This document shows positions 16,087 to 23,701 of a stretch of 58,920 nt of DNA, one piece after another. Under the pieces are notes generated by a model. That model ran no database searches. It was not told the DNA's origin and saw nothing but the letters and a program-made list of their open reading frames with translations. Numbering within the stretch: the stretch's first letter is position 1; the number at the start of each line of letters is the position of its first letter. Both the position numbers and the translations under genes were made by a program. Origin of the DNA: Polaribacter sp. (GTDB lineage: Bacteria; Bacteroidota; Bacteroidia; Flavobacteriales; Flavobacteriaceae); assembly GCA_029245785.1 (NCBI GenBank), contig JAQWOR010000060.1, positions 1 through 58,920 on the forward strand. The letters run 5' to 3'.

Positions 16087-17508
16087 ATGTCGCAATTTAT
16101 CAGCGTTTTTGATATGTTAAAAATTGGTGTAGGCCCATCAAGCTCTCATACATTAGGGCCTTGGCGCGCCACACAACAATGGTTAAAAAATCTAGAAGAT
16201 ATTGCTGTTTTTGATACAATTACACACATTCATATCGATTTATATGGTTCTTTATCGTTAACAGGAAAAGGACATGCTACTGATTTGGCAATTTTATTGG
16301 GACTAAGCGGCACAGACCCTGAATACGTTCCGATTGATTCTATAGAAACTGTTATAGACAACATAAAGGATACGGGCATTCTAAAATTGAATGGCACTAA
16401 AAAAATTCCATACACAAAAGGTAGTATCTTATTCAATAGAGAGTTCTTACCTTTCCATGCAAACGGAATGACATTTATTGCCTATCATAATGGAGAAAAA
16501 GTTTCTGAAGAAACCTATTTTTCTATCGGTGGTGGTTTTGTAATTCAAGAAGGTTTGGCGCAAGAAACGACAAAAATAAATGCCAAAAATTTTCCCTACC
16601 CAATCAACAAAGCAATACAATTAGAAAAATACTGTGAAAACGAAAATAGCCTAATTTCTGACATTGTCTATCAAAATGAATTGGAACTTCGATCTGCCAA
16701 AGAAATTGACACAGAGTTAGAGCGAATTTGGGACACCATGTTAGAGTGCATGTATACAGGCTGTCATACAGACGGAATTTTACCTGGCGGATTGCATGTA
16801 AAGCGTAGAGCATTAACCATGCACCAAAAGTTAATCAAAGATAGCTCTTACAGCAATACTACTGAATGGCTTACTGCCATTAGAGGTACTGAGGTAAAAT
16901 TTAGAGAAATCTTAAAATGGGTAAGTTGTTTTGCCTTGTCTGTAAACGAAGTCAATGCTTCTTTAGGTAGAGTTGTTACCGCGCCTACAAATGGTAGCGC
17001 AGGTGTAATCCCTGCTGTGTTAATGTATTATTTAGTGATTGAGAATCACAAAGCTAATTTTGAACACATCAAAAAATTCTTATTAGTTGCTGGAGAAATT
17101 GGCAGTATTTTTAAAAAAAATGCAACCATCTCAGCTGCAATGGGAGGATGTCAAGCAGAAATTGGAGTTTCTTCAGCAATGGCAGCTGCTGCTTTAACAG
17201 AATTATTAGGCGGTTCACCTGCCCAATGTTTGGTTGCGGCAGAAATTGCCATGGAACATCACTTAGGGCTAACTTGTGACCCCATCGGCGGCTTGGTACA
17301 AATACCGTGTATAGAACGCAACGCCATGGGTGCCATTAAAGCGATAAATGCAGCTGAACTAGCTTTAGATACTGATCCGAAAGAAACCAAAGTACCTCTA
17401 GACAAAGTAATTGACACCATGTGGGAAACCGCTAAAGACATGAACCGTAACTACAAAGAAACTTCTGAAGGCGGCTTAGCAGTGACTGTTGGTTTGGCAG
17501 ATTGTTAG
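16087..17508 (+). CDS. sdaA: L-serine ammonia-lyase (serine deaminase)
   Basis: 473 residues from ATG 16087 (MSQFISVFDMLKIGVGPSSSHTLGP), the conserved N-terminus; the 12 codons upstream are unlike the family. This is the single-chain iron-sulfur type: an N-terminal beta domain (about 1-170) with GVGPSSSHT, and an alpha domain with the cluster and substrate region GSAGVIPAV, GGCQAEIG and LTCDPIGGLVQIPCIERNA, whose Cys hold the [4Fe-4S] cluster. It converts L-serine to pyruvate and ammonia in the cytoplasm. A degenerate -7 element, TACTTTAG, precedes it. Followed by repeats and a convergent gene. Confidence 0.93.
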   Translation: MSQFISVFDMLKIGVGPSSSHTLGPWRATQQWLKNLEDIAVFDTITHIHIDLYGSLSLTGKGHATDLAILLGLSGTDPEYVPIDSIETVIDNIKDTGILKLNGTKKIPYTKGSILFNREFLPFHANGMTFIAYHNGEKVSEETYFSIGGGFVIQEGLAQETTKINAKNFPYPINKAIQLEKYCENENSLISDIVYQNELELRSAKEIDTELERIWDTMLECMYTGCHTDGILPGGLHVKRRALTMHQKLIKDSSYSNTTEWLTAIRGTEVKFREILKWVSCFALSVNEVNASLGRVVTAPTNGSAGVIPAVLMYYLVIENHKANFEHIKKFLLVAGEIGSIFKKNATISAAMGGCQAEIGVSSAMAAAALTELLGGSPAQCLVAAEIAMEHHLGLTCDPIGGLVQIPCIERNAMGAIKAINAAELALDTDPKETKVPLDKVIDTMWETAKDMNRNYKETSEGGLAVTVGLADC

Positions 17509-17528
17509 AGCTGCAAAGACTCAAAAGA

Positions 17529-17665
17529 GATGTCATTTCGAAATGAGGTACGATTGAGAAATCTGCTTATTTAAATAAGGTTTTTCGGGATGTCATTTCG
17601 AAATGAGGTACGATTGAGAAATCTGCTTATTTAAATGAGGCTTCTCACTATGCTCTGAAATGACA
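17529..17665. repeat. Tandem pair of palindromic intergenic repeats (TGTCATTTCGAAATGAG type)
   Basis: Two 52-base copies at 17529-17580 and 17589-17640 differ at one base and are spaced exactly 60 bases apart. The second runs into an inverted partner (CTTCTCACTATGCTCTGAAATGACA, ending 17665) that closes a hairpin with the TGTCATTTCG start. It is a known kind of Bacteroidetes repeat, here duplicated in tandem, in the sdaA/yaaA spacer; the remainder of the spacer (17666-17755) shows nothing. Confidence 0.8.
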
Positions 17666-17755
17666 TATAGTAAACCCATTGTGTATTTTAAAGAAACCTT
17701 ATCAATACAAAACTGACAATCGCTAATTATTAATTGATAACTGGCAACTGGTAAT

Positions 17756-18514
17756 TTATCTTGTAAACACCAATGCTGTTTCGGTAGACATCTTTTCAGA
17801 AAAACGATAACGATCTACGTCAAATCCTTTCAATCCTTCAATAGTTTCAACATCATTGTCAATAATATAACGCACCATGAGTCCTCGTGCTTTTTTAGCA
17901 AAGGTCATAATCGTTTTGTATTGCCCATTTTTAAAATCTTTAAATACCGGTGTAATCATGGGTACTTTTAATCCTTTCTGACGGACTGCTTTAAAATACT
18001 CTGAGCTGGCTAAGTTGACAAATAGTTCGCCCTCTTCAAGCTCATTATTCAAAGCGTTTGTTAATTGATCTCCCCAAAACTTGTACAAATTCTCTGTACG
18101 CCCAACTTTTAATTTTTTTCCCATTTCTAAACGATAAGCCTGAATCAAATCTAACGGTTTTAGCAAACCATACAAGCCTGATAGGATTCGCAATCTGTCT
18201 TGCAATAACGGAAGCTTGTCTGCTGCCAATGTATGCACATCAACACCTCTAAAAACCTCTCCTGTAAACGCATAGATTGCCTGCTTGGCATTGTTTGTTG
18301 TGAATGGTAATTTCCAAGATTGATTGCGTTCGTAGTTCAAATCTGCCAAAGCAGGAGAAATCCCCATAAACTCAGACAACTTTTTGCGAGAAAGCGTTTT
18401 TAGTTTTTTATTTAGTTTTACGGATTGCTCTAAAAATTGTGGCTGCGAATACAAACTGGTTTCAACAGGGGTTTCGAAATCTAAAGATTTTGCTGGAGAA
18501 ATGATAATTTTCAT
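17756..18514 (-). CDS. yaaA: Peroxide stress protein YaaA
   Basis: 252 residues, full length for the YaaA/DUF328 family. Seen: MKIIISPAKSLDF at the N-terminus, SRKKLSEFMGISPALADLN, YAFTGEVFRGVD (about 80-95), LRILSGLYGLLKPLDLIQAYRLEMG and the YFKAV and TFAKKARG motifs. YaaA lowers free iron and limits oxidative DNA and protein damage during hydrogen peroxide stress; the fold binds DNA. Single gene, downstream of rluD by 78 bases on the same strand. Confidence 0.93.
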   Translation of the reverse strand: MKIIISPAKSLDFETPVETSLYSQPQFLEQSVKLNKKLKTLSRKKLSEFMGISPALADLNYERNQSWKLPFTTNNAKQAIYAFTGEVFRGVDVHTLAADKLPLLQDRLRILSGLYGLLKPLDLIQAYRLEMGKKLKVGRTENLYKFWGDQLTNALNNELEEGELFVNLASSEYFKAVRQKGLKVPMITPVFKDFKNGQYKTIMTFAKKARGLMVRYIIDNDVETIEGLKGFDVDRYRFSEKMSTETALVFTR

Positions 18515-18592
18515 GCTGTACTATTTTATTAAACTGTTTAAAAATACAATTTAGAGAATAAAAACCTTAGTGCTCACTCGTTTTACAAGCAC

Positions 18593-19621
18593 TTACTCTT
18601 CTTTTGAATTTGCTGTATACGTCCTCCATTTTTCTAAGCAATCTACCATATCTTGTGGAACTTCAGAGTTAAACTGCATAAACTCTCCCGTGGTTGGATG
18701 TGTAAAACCAAGTGTTTTTGCGTGCAATGCTTGGCGCGGCAACGCTTTAAAACAATTTTGTACAAACTGTTTGTATTTGGTAAAGGTGGTTCCTTTTAAA
18801 ATACCATCTCCACCATAACGTTCGTCATTAAAAAGTGTATGACCAATGTGTTTAAAATGGGCTCTAATTTGATGTGTTCTTCCTGTCTCTAACTTACATT
18901 GCACCAACGTAACGTATGTCAAACGCTCTAGCACTTTATAATGCGTAACCGCATGTTTTCCAAAATCTCCTTCCGGAAAAACATCCATTTGCAAGCGATT
19001 TTTAAAACTGCGACCAATATTTCCTTCTATCGTTCCTTCATCTTCGCTAACATCTCCCCAAACCAATGCATAATACAAGCGCTCTGTTGTACGGTCATAA
19101 AATTGTTTGGACAAATGTGCCATGGCAAATTCAGTCTTAGCCACCACCAACAATCCACTTGTGTCTTTGTCTATTCGATGTACCAAACCTGGGCGTTCAT
19201 TGCTATTGGTTGGTAAGTTTTCTATGTGATGAATAAGTCCATTTACCAAGGTTCCAGAATAGTTTCCATGGCCAGGGTGCACCACCATTCCTGCAGTTTT
19301 ATTCACAACAATCACCGCATCGTCTTCGTACAAAATATCTAACGGAATATCTTCTGCTACCAATAAATTTTCTGGCGGCGGGTACGCCAATACAACTCGA
19401 ACTACATCGTTTGGCTTCACTTTATAATTCGATTTTACAACCGCATTATTTACCAATACATTTCCTGCTTTAGCAGCTTGTTGTACTTTGTTTCGGGTGG
19501 CATTTTCTATAAAGTTCATTAAAAATTTATCTACCCGTAAAGGCTCTTGTCCTTCACTCGCAGTAAACCGATGATGCTCGTATAAATCGTCGTTTTCTAT
19601 GTCTGTATTTTCTTCTTGCAT
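18593..19621 (-). CDS. rluD: RluA/RluD family 23S rRNA pseudouridine synthase
   Basis: 342 residues. An N-terminal S4 RNA-binding domain (about 25-75: RVDKFLMNFIENATRNKVQQAAKAG) is followed by the catalytic domain with HRIDKDTSGLLVVAK, whose Asp is the catalytic residue, and RTHQIRAHFKHIGHTL. It isomerises uridines in helix 69 of 23S rRNA. Flanked by a PASTA protein and ddl, the usual flavobacterial neighbourhood, 160 bases after the PASTA gene; the spacer has no clear element apart from a weak TATATTTAG. Confidence 0.92.
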   Translation of the reverse strand: MQEENTDIENDDLYEHHRFTASEGQEPLRVDKFLMNFIENATRNKVQQAAKAGNVLVNNAVVKSNYKVKPNDVVRVVLAYPPPENLLVAEDIPLDILYEDDAVIVVNKTAGMVVHPGHGNYSGTLVNGLIHHIENLPTNSNERPGLVHRIDKDTSGLLVVAKTEFAMAHLSKQFYDRTTERLYYALVWGDVSEDEGTIEGNIGRSFKNRLQMDVFPEGDFGKHAVTHYKVLERLTYVTLVQCKLETGRTHQIRAHFKHIGHTLFNDERYGGDGILKGTTFTKYKQFVQNCFKALPRQALHAKTLGFTHPTTGEFMQFNSEVPQDMVDCLEKWRTYTANSKEE

Positions 19622-19781
19622 TTTCTCTTGTTTAATCTATATCCGCTTAGCACAATCTAAATATAATCATCTGCTATAATGAGTTAATAGCTAATAAGCT
19701 AATGGTTACTATTGTAAATAGATCTACCATCAAAAGAACACACAGCCTCTTATGCTACCGAGTCTGCTCACCGAACACTGA

Positions 19782-20333
19782 TTATTGCTTTCCATCACCC
19801 AAAATCAAATCGATGGTTGAGTTTTTTGGCAGCTTTTCTCCAGGGTGTATCTTTTTCCCTTTGTGTTTCATCCCTCTTATCACATCTTTACCAATGTCTT
19901 TTACATAGCTAAAAGTTCCTATCTTAAATCCGATAGAACGAAAATGTGTCATTGCCTGCCTTTTTGTACGTCCATTTAAATCTGGCAACACAACATCTCT
20001 ATACTTAGAAGGGTTTAATGTTAGGTATATTTTTCTTTTTTCTTTTACAAACTCTCCTGCTTCTGGACTTTGTTCAATCACTGATTTATTTGGATAATCA
20101 GGATTATAGCTAGCAGAATCAATAACTTCAAAACGCAAATCTAGCTCCTTCAACTTCTTTACCACCTCTGTTAAAGTAACTTTTTGAAAGTCTGGAACTT
20201 GAATTTTCTGATCGTGATTGGTTGTAACACCAAACCACCATTTCAATACAAAAACAAAAACTAACGTACCTAAAACCGCCATTGCCAATTGTTTAAAAAA
20301 ACGTTTGCTTCTAATAAATTGAAAAATACTCAT
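19782..20333 (-). CDS. PASTA domain protein, membrane anchored
   Basis: 183 residues from ATG 20333 (a second ATG at 20339 would add two residues). One membrane segment (about residues 16-34, MAVLGTLVFVFVLKWWFG) is followed by two PASTA repeats: about 45-110 (VPDFQKVTLTEVVKKLKELDLRF...QSPEAGEFVKEKRKIYLTL) and 115-182 (VLPDLNGRTKRQAMTHFRSIGFK...PGEKLPKNSTIDLILG). PASTA domains bind cell-wall peptides or tune cell-wall enzymes; here there is no kinase or PBP part. It is divergent from ddl, a peptidoglycan precursor gene, consistent with a wall-related role. Confidence 0.85.
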   Translation of the reverse strand: MSIFQFIRSKRFFKQLAMAVLGTLVFVFVLKWWFGVTTNHDQKIQVPDFQKVTLTEVVKKLKELDLRFEVIDSASYNPDYPNKSVIEQSPEAGEFVKEKRKIYLTLNPSKYRDVVLPDLNGRTKRQAMTHFRSIGFKIGTFSYVKDIGKDVIRGMKHKGKKIHPGEKLPKNSTIDLILGDGKQ

Positions 20334-20352
20334 GGTCATTTTTTAATAAGGA

Positions 20353-20360
20353 CAAAGATA
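20353..20360 (-). promoter_or_regulatory. -7 element TATCTTTG of the PASTA gene
   Basis: Perfect TAnnTTTG on the minus strand, 13-19 bases before the two possible ATGs. It is back to back with the ddl -7 element. Confidence 0.5.
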
Positions 20361-20396
20361 TAAAACCAAACGTTAGTCTTTCTATTTATATTTTGA

Positions 20397-20404
20397 TAAA
20401 TTTG
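20397..20404 (+). promoter_or_regulatory. -7 element TAAATTTG of ddl
   Basis: Perfect TAnnTTTG, 21 bases before the ddl ATG at 20426; a TTAG about 20 bases upstream is a poor -33 candidate. Confidence 0.5.
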
Positions 20405-20425
20405 TTTATCTGATTTAAACAACCA

Positions 20426-21403
20426 ATGAAGAAAAATATTGCAATTATTATGGGAGGATTTTCCTCTGAAGTAGACATCTCTTTAAAAAGTGGTGGGGTG
20501 GTGTATAATCATTTAGACAAGAATACCTACAATGCATATCAAATTCACATCTTAAAAGACCAATGGATTTTAGTTGATGAAGACGAAAGTAAATATCCTA
20601 TTGATAAAAAAGACTTCTCTGTTGATTTCAATGGGAAGCACATCACTTTTGATTGTGTTTTCAATGCAATTCATGGAGCTCCAGGAGAAAACGGGCAGAT
20701 TTTGGCATATTTTGACCTGATAGGAATGCGGCATACCTCTGCTCCTTTTTATCAAATGGCATTAACTTTTAACAAACGTGATACGCTTAGTGTAGTAAAA
20801 CAATATGATATTCCGACTGCAACTTCTGTATATTTGAATAAAGGTGATGCTATTGATACCCAACAAATTATTGACAACATAGGCTTACCTTGTTTTATAA
20901 AACCTAACAATGCAGGCTCTAGTTTCGGAATTTCAAAAGCTCATACAGAAGCAGACATCATTCCTGGCATTGAAAAAGCTTTTTTGGAAGATCATGAAAT
21001 TTTAATTGAATCCTTTTTAGACGGAACAGAAGTTTCTGTGGGTGTTATTGAATACAAAGAAAAAATAACAGTATTACCAATTACAGAAATTATTTCAGAA
21101 AATGACTTCTTTGATTATGAAGCCAAGTACAAAGGAAAATCACAAGAAATTACGCCTGCAAGAATCTCAAAGTCCGAAACTAAAAAAGTGGAAGAAATGG
21201 CAAAAAAAATATACCTTATTTTAGGCATGAGCGGATTTTCTCGCTCTGAATTTATTTTGGTTGATGGCAAACCCCATTTTCTAGAAATGAATACCGTTCC
21301 AGGATTAACCAAAGAAAGTCTTTTACCTCTACAGGCAAGTAAAGCAGGGATTAGCCTGTCAGAATTGTTTGACAATGCCATTCAGATGGCCATAAAAAAC
21401 TAA
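20426..21403 (+). CDS. ddl: D-alanine--D-alanine ligase
   Basis: 325 residues with an ATP-grasp fold. Seen: IIMGGFSSEVDISLKSG (the Gly-rich loop and catalytic Glu near residue 15), AIHGAPGENGQI, CFIKPNNAGSSFGISK (ATP-binding strand) and EFILVDGKPHFLEMNTVPGLT (metal-binding Glu/Asn). It joins two D-Ala molecules in the cytoplasm for the peptidoglycan precursor. First gene of a likely ddl-coaD-VIT run; 57 bases separate it from coaD. Confidence 0.95.
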   Translation: MKKNIAIIMGGFSSEVDISLKSGGVVYNHLDKNTYNAYQIHILKDQWILVDEDESKYPIDKKDFSVDFNGKHITFDCVFNAIHGAPGENGQILAYFDLIGMRHTSAPFYQMALTFNKRDTLSVVKQYDIPTATSVYLNKGDAIDTQQIIDNIGLPCFIKPNNAGSSFGISKAHTEADIIPGIEKAFLEDHEILIESFLDGTEVSVGVIEYKEKITVLPITEIISENDFFDYEAKYKGKSQEITPARISKSETKKVEEMAKKIYLILGMSGFSRSEFILVDGKPHFLEMNTVPGLTKESLLPLQASKAGISLSELFDNAIQMAIKN

Positions 21404-21460
21404 CGAAAAAGAAACTAGAAAAATTTATACATTAAAAACCTTGACTTAACACTCAACAAC

Positions 21461-21925
21461 ATGAAAAAAGCAGTTTTTCCAGGGTCATTTGATCCCATTA
21501 CGTTAGGGCATTTAGACATCATCAAACGAAGCCTTCCGTTATTTGATGAAATTGTGATTGCCATTGGTATCAACGCCAAAAAAAATTATATGTTTTCTAT
21601 TGAAGAACGTAAAAAATTTATTCAAAATTCCTTTTTTGCAGAAGAGAAAATTATTGTTGAAACCTATTCTGGCTTAACGGTAGATTATTGCAAAAGCATC
21701 CAGGCTGATTTTATTCTTCGTGGATTGCGAAATCCTGCCGATTTTGAGTTTGAAAAAGCCATCGCTCAAACTAACAGAAAACTATCTGGAATTGAAACTG
21801 TTTTTCTACTAACAAGTGCAGACACTTCGTTTATCAGTTCGTCTATTGTAAGAGATATTGTACGAAATGGTGGCGATGCCTCTAGTTTAATCCCTGATGC
21901 TGTTTCAAATTCGATAAACCTTTAA
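21461..21925 (+). CDS. coaD: Pantetheine-phosphate adenylyltransferase
   Basis: 154 residues, full length. GSFDPITLGHLDII has the nucleotidyltransferase T/HxGH motif (residues 8-17), LRNPADFEFEKAIAQTNRKL is the substrate loop, and TADTSFISSSIVRDI-type ISSS motif near the C-terminus binds ATP phosphates (sequence here: SADTSFISSSIVRDIV). It transfers AMP to 4'-phosphopantetheine in CoA synthesis. Downstream of ddl, as in many Bacteroidetes. Confidence 0.95.
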   Translation: MKKAVFPGSFDPITLGHLDIIKRSLPLFDEIVIAIGINAKKNYMFSIEERKKFIQNSFFAEEKIIVETYSGLTVDYCKSIQADFILRGLRNPADFEFEKAIAQTNRKLSGIETVFLLTSADTSFISSSIVRDIVRNGGDASSLIPDAVSNSINL

Positions 21926-21955
21926 TTTACTGTACAAACACCTACAAAAAAACAC

Positions 21956-22654
21956 ATGAAAACAGCACAATTTGAAGAACATTACGTAAACCGAAGCAAT
22001 TGGTTAAGAGCTGCAATTTTAGGTGCTAATGATGGCATTTTATCTACCGCAAGTATCATTATTGGTGTAGCAGCGGCGAGTCAGACAAGAGACCCTATTG
22101 TATTGGCAGGAGTTGCAGGACTGGTAGCAGGCGCCTTGTCTATGGCAGCGGGAGAATATGTCTCTGTAAGTTCTCAATCAGATATAGAAACAGCAGATTT
22201 AGAACGCGAAACTCGAGAACTAGAAGACATGCCTGAAGAAGAATTGTTAGAACTGGCAAAAATTTATGTACAAAGGGGCTTAGACAAAGAATTAGCACAC
22301 AAAGTAGCAGAACAATTAACAGAGCACGATGCTTTGGGAGCGCATGCAAGAGACGAATTGGGCATCAACGAAATTACCCAAGCAAAACCACTAGAAGCTG
22401 CCTTTGCCTCTGGCGCTGCTTTTATTTTTGGCGGGGCACTACCTGTACTTGTTGCCGTCTTTGCTCCTGTAAATCAAATGGTATATTTACAATATGTATT
22501 TGCCATTGTCTTTTTAATAATATTAGGAACTGTTGCTGCGAGAGCAGGAGGATCTAGCGTTAAAAGAGCCATTATTAGAGTTACCTTTTGGGGAACCATC
22601 GCCATGGGAATTACCGCCTATATTGGTTCGTTGTTTGGAGTAAATGGGGTTTAA
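21956..22654 (+). CDS. VIT1/CCC1 family Fe2+/Mn2+ transporter
   Basis: 232 residues. The N-terminal membrane part has the conserved NWLRAAILGANDGILSTASIIIGV and AGALSMAAGEYVSVSSQSD; a hydrophilic metal-binding middle region with many Glu follows (about 75-140, ELEDMPEEELLELAKIY), then three membrane segments (about 147-230). The family exports or sequesters iron and manganese across membranes. It begins 30 bases after coaD. Substrate is inferred from the family. Confidence 0.9.
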   Translation: MKTAQFEEHYVNRSNWLRAAILGANDGILSTASIIIGVAAASQTRDPIVLAGVAGLVAGALSMAAGEYVSVSSQSDIETADLERETRELEDMPEEELLELAKIYVQRGLDKELAHKVAEQLTEHDALGAHARDELGINEITQAKPLEAAFASGAAFIFGGALPVLVAVFAPVNQMVYLQYVFAIVFLIILGTVAARAGGSSVKRAIIRVTFWGTIAMGITAYIGSLFGVNGV

Positions 22655-22693
22655 AAAGAAGTATTTATAAGACTCGTATAAAATGTATTTCTG

Positions 22694-23137
22694 ATGAAAA
22701 AAACGGAAAAACCTATTGTTATAGAACAACTCTTTGACACGTCTGTAGAAAATGTTTGGAATGCCATCACTGTACTTGACAGGATGCAACAATGGTTTTT
22801 CAACAACATTCCTTCTTTTGAACCTGTTGTTGGTTTTGAAACACAATTTATCATTCAGGTTGAAGACAGAATCTTTCCACATGTATGGAAGTTGACAGAA
22901 GTAGCGCCCCTAAAAAAAATAACCTACGATTGGCGCTACGAAGGATATCCTGGAAATGCACTTGTAACTTTTGAAATCATTGAAAAAGGACATCAGACAC
23001 TCGTAAGATTGACCAGCACAGTTCTCGAAGATTTTCCTGACAATATTCCAGAATTCAAAAGAGAAAGTGGTGTTAAAGGTTGGAATTACTTTATCAAAAA
23101 AAGCCTGAAAAACTACTTGAAAGAGCGTGAGGAGTAA
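22694..23137 (+). CDS. SRPBCC (AHSA1-like) domain protein
   Basis: 147 residues covering one START-like/SRPBCC fold: IEQLFDTSVENVWNAITVLDRMQQWFF at the start (helix-grip entry), central strands VVGFETQFIIQVEDRIFPHVWKLTEV and the last helix with GWNYFIKKSLKNYL. The family binds hydrophobic ligands or acts as an Hsp90-activator-like fold in the cytoplasm; no ligand can be inferred. It follows the VIT gene by 39 bases and may belong to the same transcript. Confidence 0.85.
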   Translation: MKKTEKPIVIEQLFDTSVENVWNAITVLDRMQQWFFNNIPSFEPVVGFETQFIIQVEDRIFPHVWKLTEVAPLKKITYDWRYEGYPGNALVTFEIIEKGHQTLVRLTSTVLEDFPDNIPEFKRESGVKGWNYFIKKSLKNYLKEREE

Positions 23138-23242
23138 AACAGTAATAAGTTTCTTCAAGCCAATTTACTTCGTTAAAACCTGTTAAAATCTCGAACACCT
23201 TAAAAAAAGTAGTACCTTAGTCAACACTAAATTCTACACATT

Positions 23243-23698
23243 TTGAAAACTTTAACCATCAACGGAAAAAGCCACAGTATAGAAGCGCAAGATGACATGC
23301 CGCTATTGTGGGCAATTAGAGATATAATTGGATTGACAGGAACCAAATATGGCTGTGGTGTTAGCCAATGCGGAGCCTGTTCAGTACTACTAGACGGACA
23401 AGTAATTCGCTCTTGTAGCATTCCAGTTACCTACGCAGAAGGCAAAGAAATTGTAACCATTGAAGGGCAATCAGACACCTTGAATTATTTACGAGAAGCT
23501 TGGGTTGATGGCAATGTGCCGCAATGCGGTTATTGTCAATCTGGGCAACTAATTGCTGCAACGGCTTTGTTAGACAGCAATGCAAATCCAACAGAAGAAG
23601 ACATCAACAATGCCATGAGTGGAAATATTTGTAGATGCGGAACCTATCCGAGGATAAAAAAAGCAATTTATAAAGCTATTGAACTTAAAAACAAGTAA
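23243..23698 (+). CDS. iorA: (2Fe-2S)-binding subunit of an IorAB-type molybdenum hydroxylase
   Basis: 151 residues from a TTG start (no ATG is available before the conserved LTINGKSHSIEA). Ferredoxin cluster: C38, C43, C46, C58 (GCGVSQCGACSV); second cluster: C95, C98, C130, C132 (QCGYCQSGQ, GNICRCGTYPRI). It carries electrons from the molybdenum subunit, as isoquinoline 1-oxidoreductase alpha does. Three bases separate its stop from iorB. TACCTTAG upstream (around 23212) is an imperfect -7 element. No FAD subunit is present, unlike the xdh operon. Confidence 0.9.
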   Translation: MKTLTINGKSHSIEAQDDMPLLWAIRDIIGLTGTKYGCGVSQCGACSVLLDGQVIRSCSIPVTYAEGKEIVTIEGQSDTLNYLREAWVDGNVPQCGYCQSGQLIAATALLDSNANPTEEDINNAMSGNICRCGTYPRIKKAIYKAIELKNK

Positions 23699-23701
23699 AC
23701 T

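Noticed and set aside
17529..17665. Possible CRISPR array
   Set aside because: Only two copies with an 8-base gap and an inverted partner; no spacers of equal length and no cas genes.
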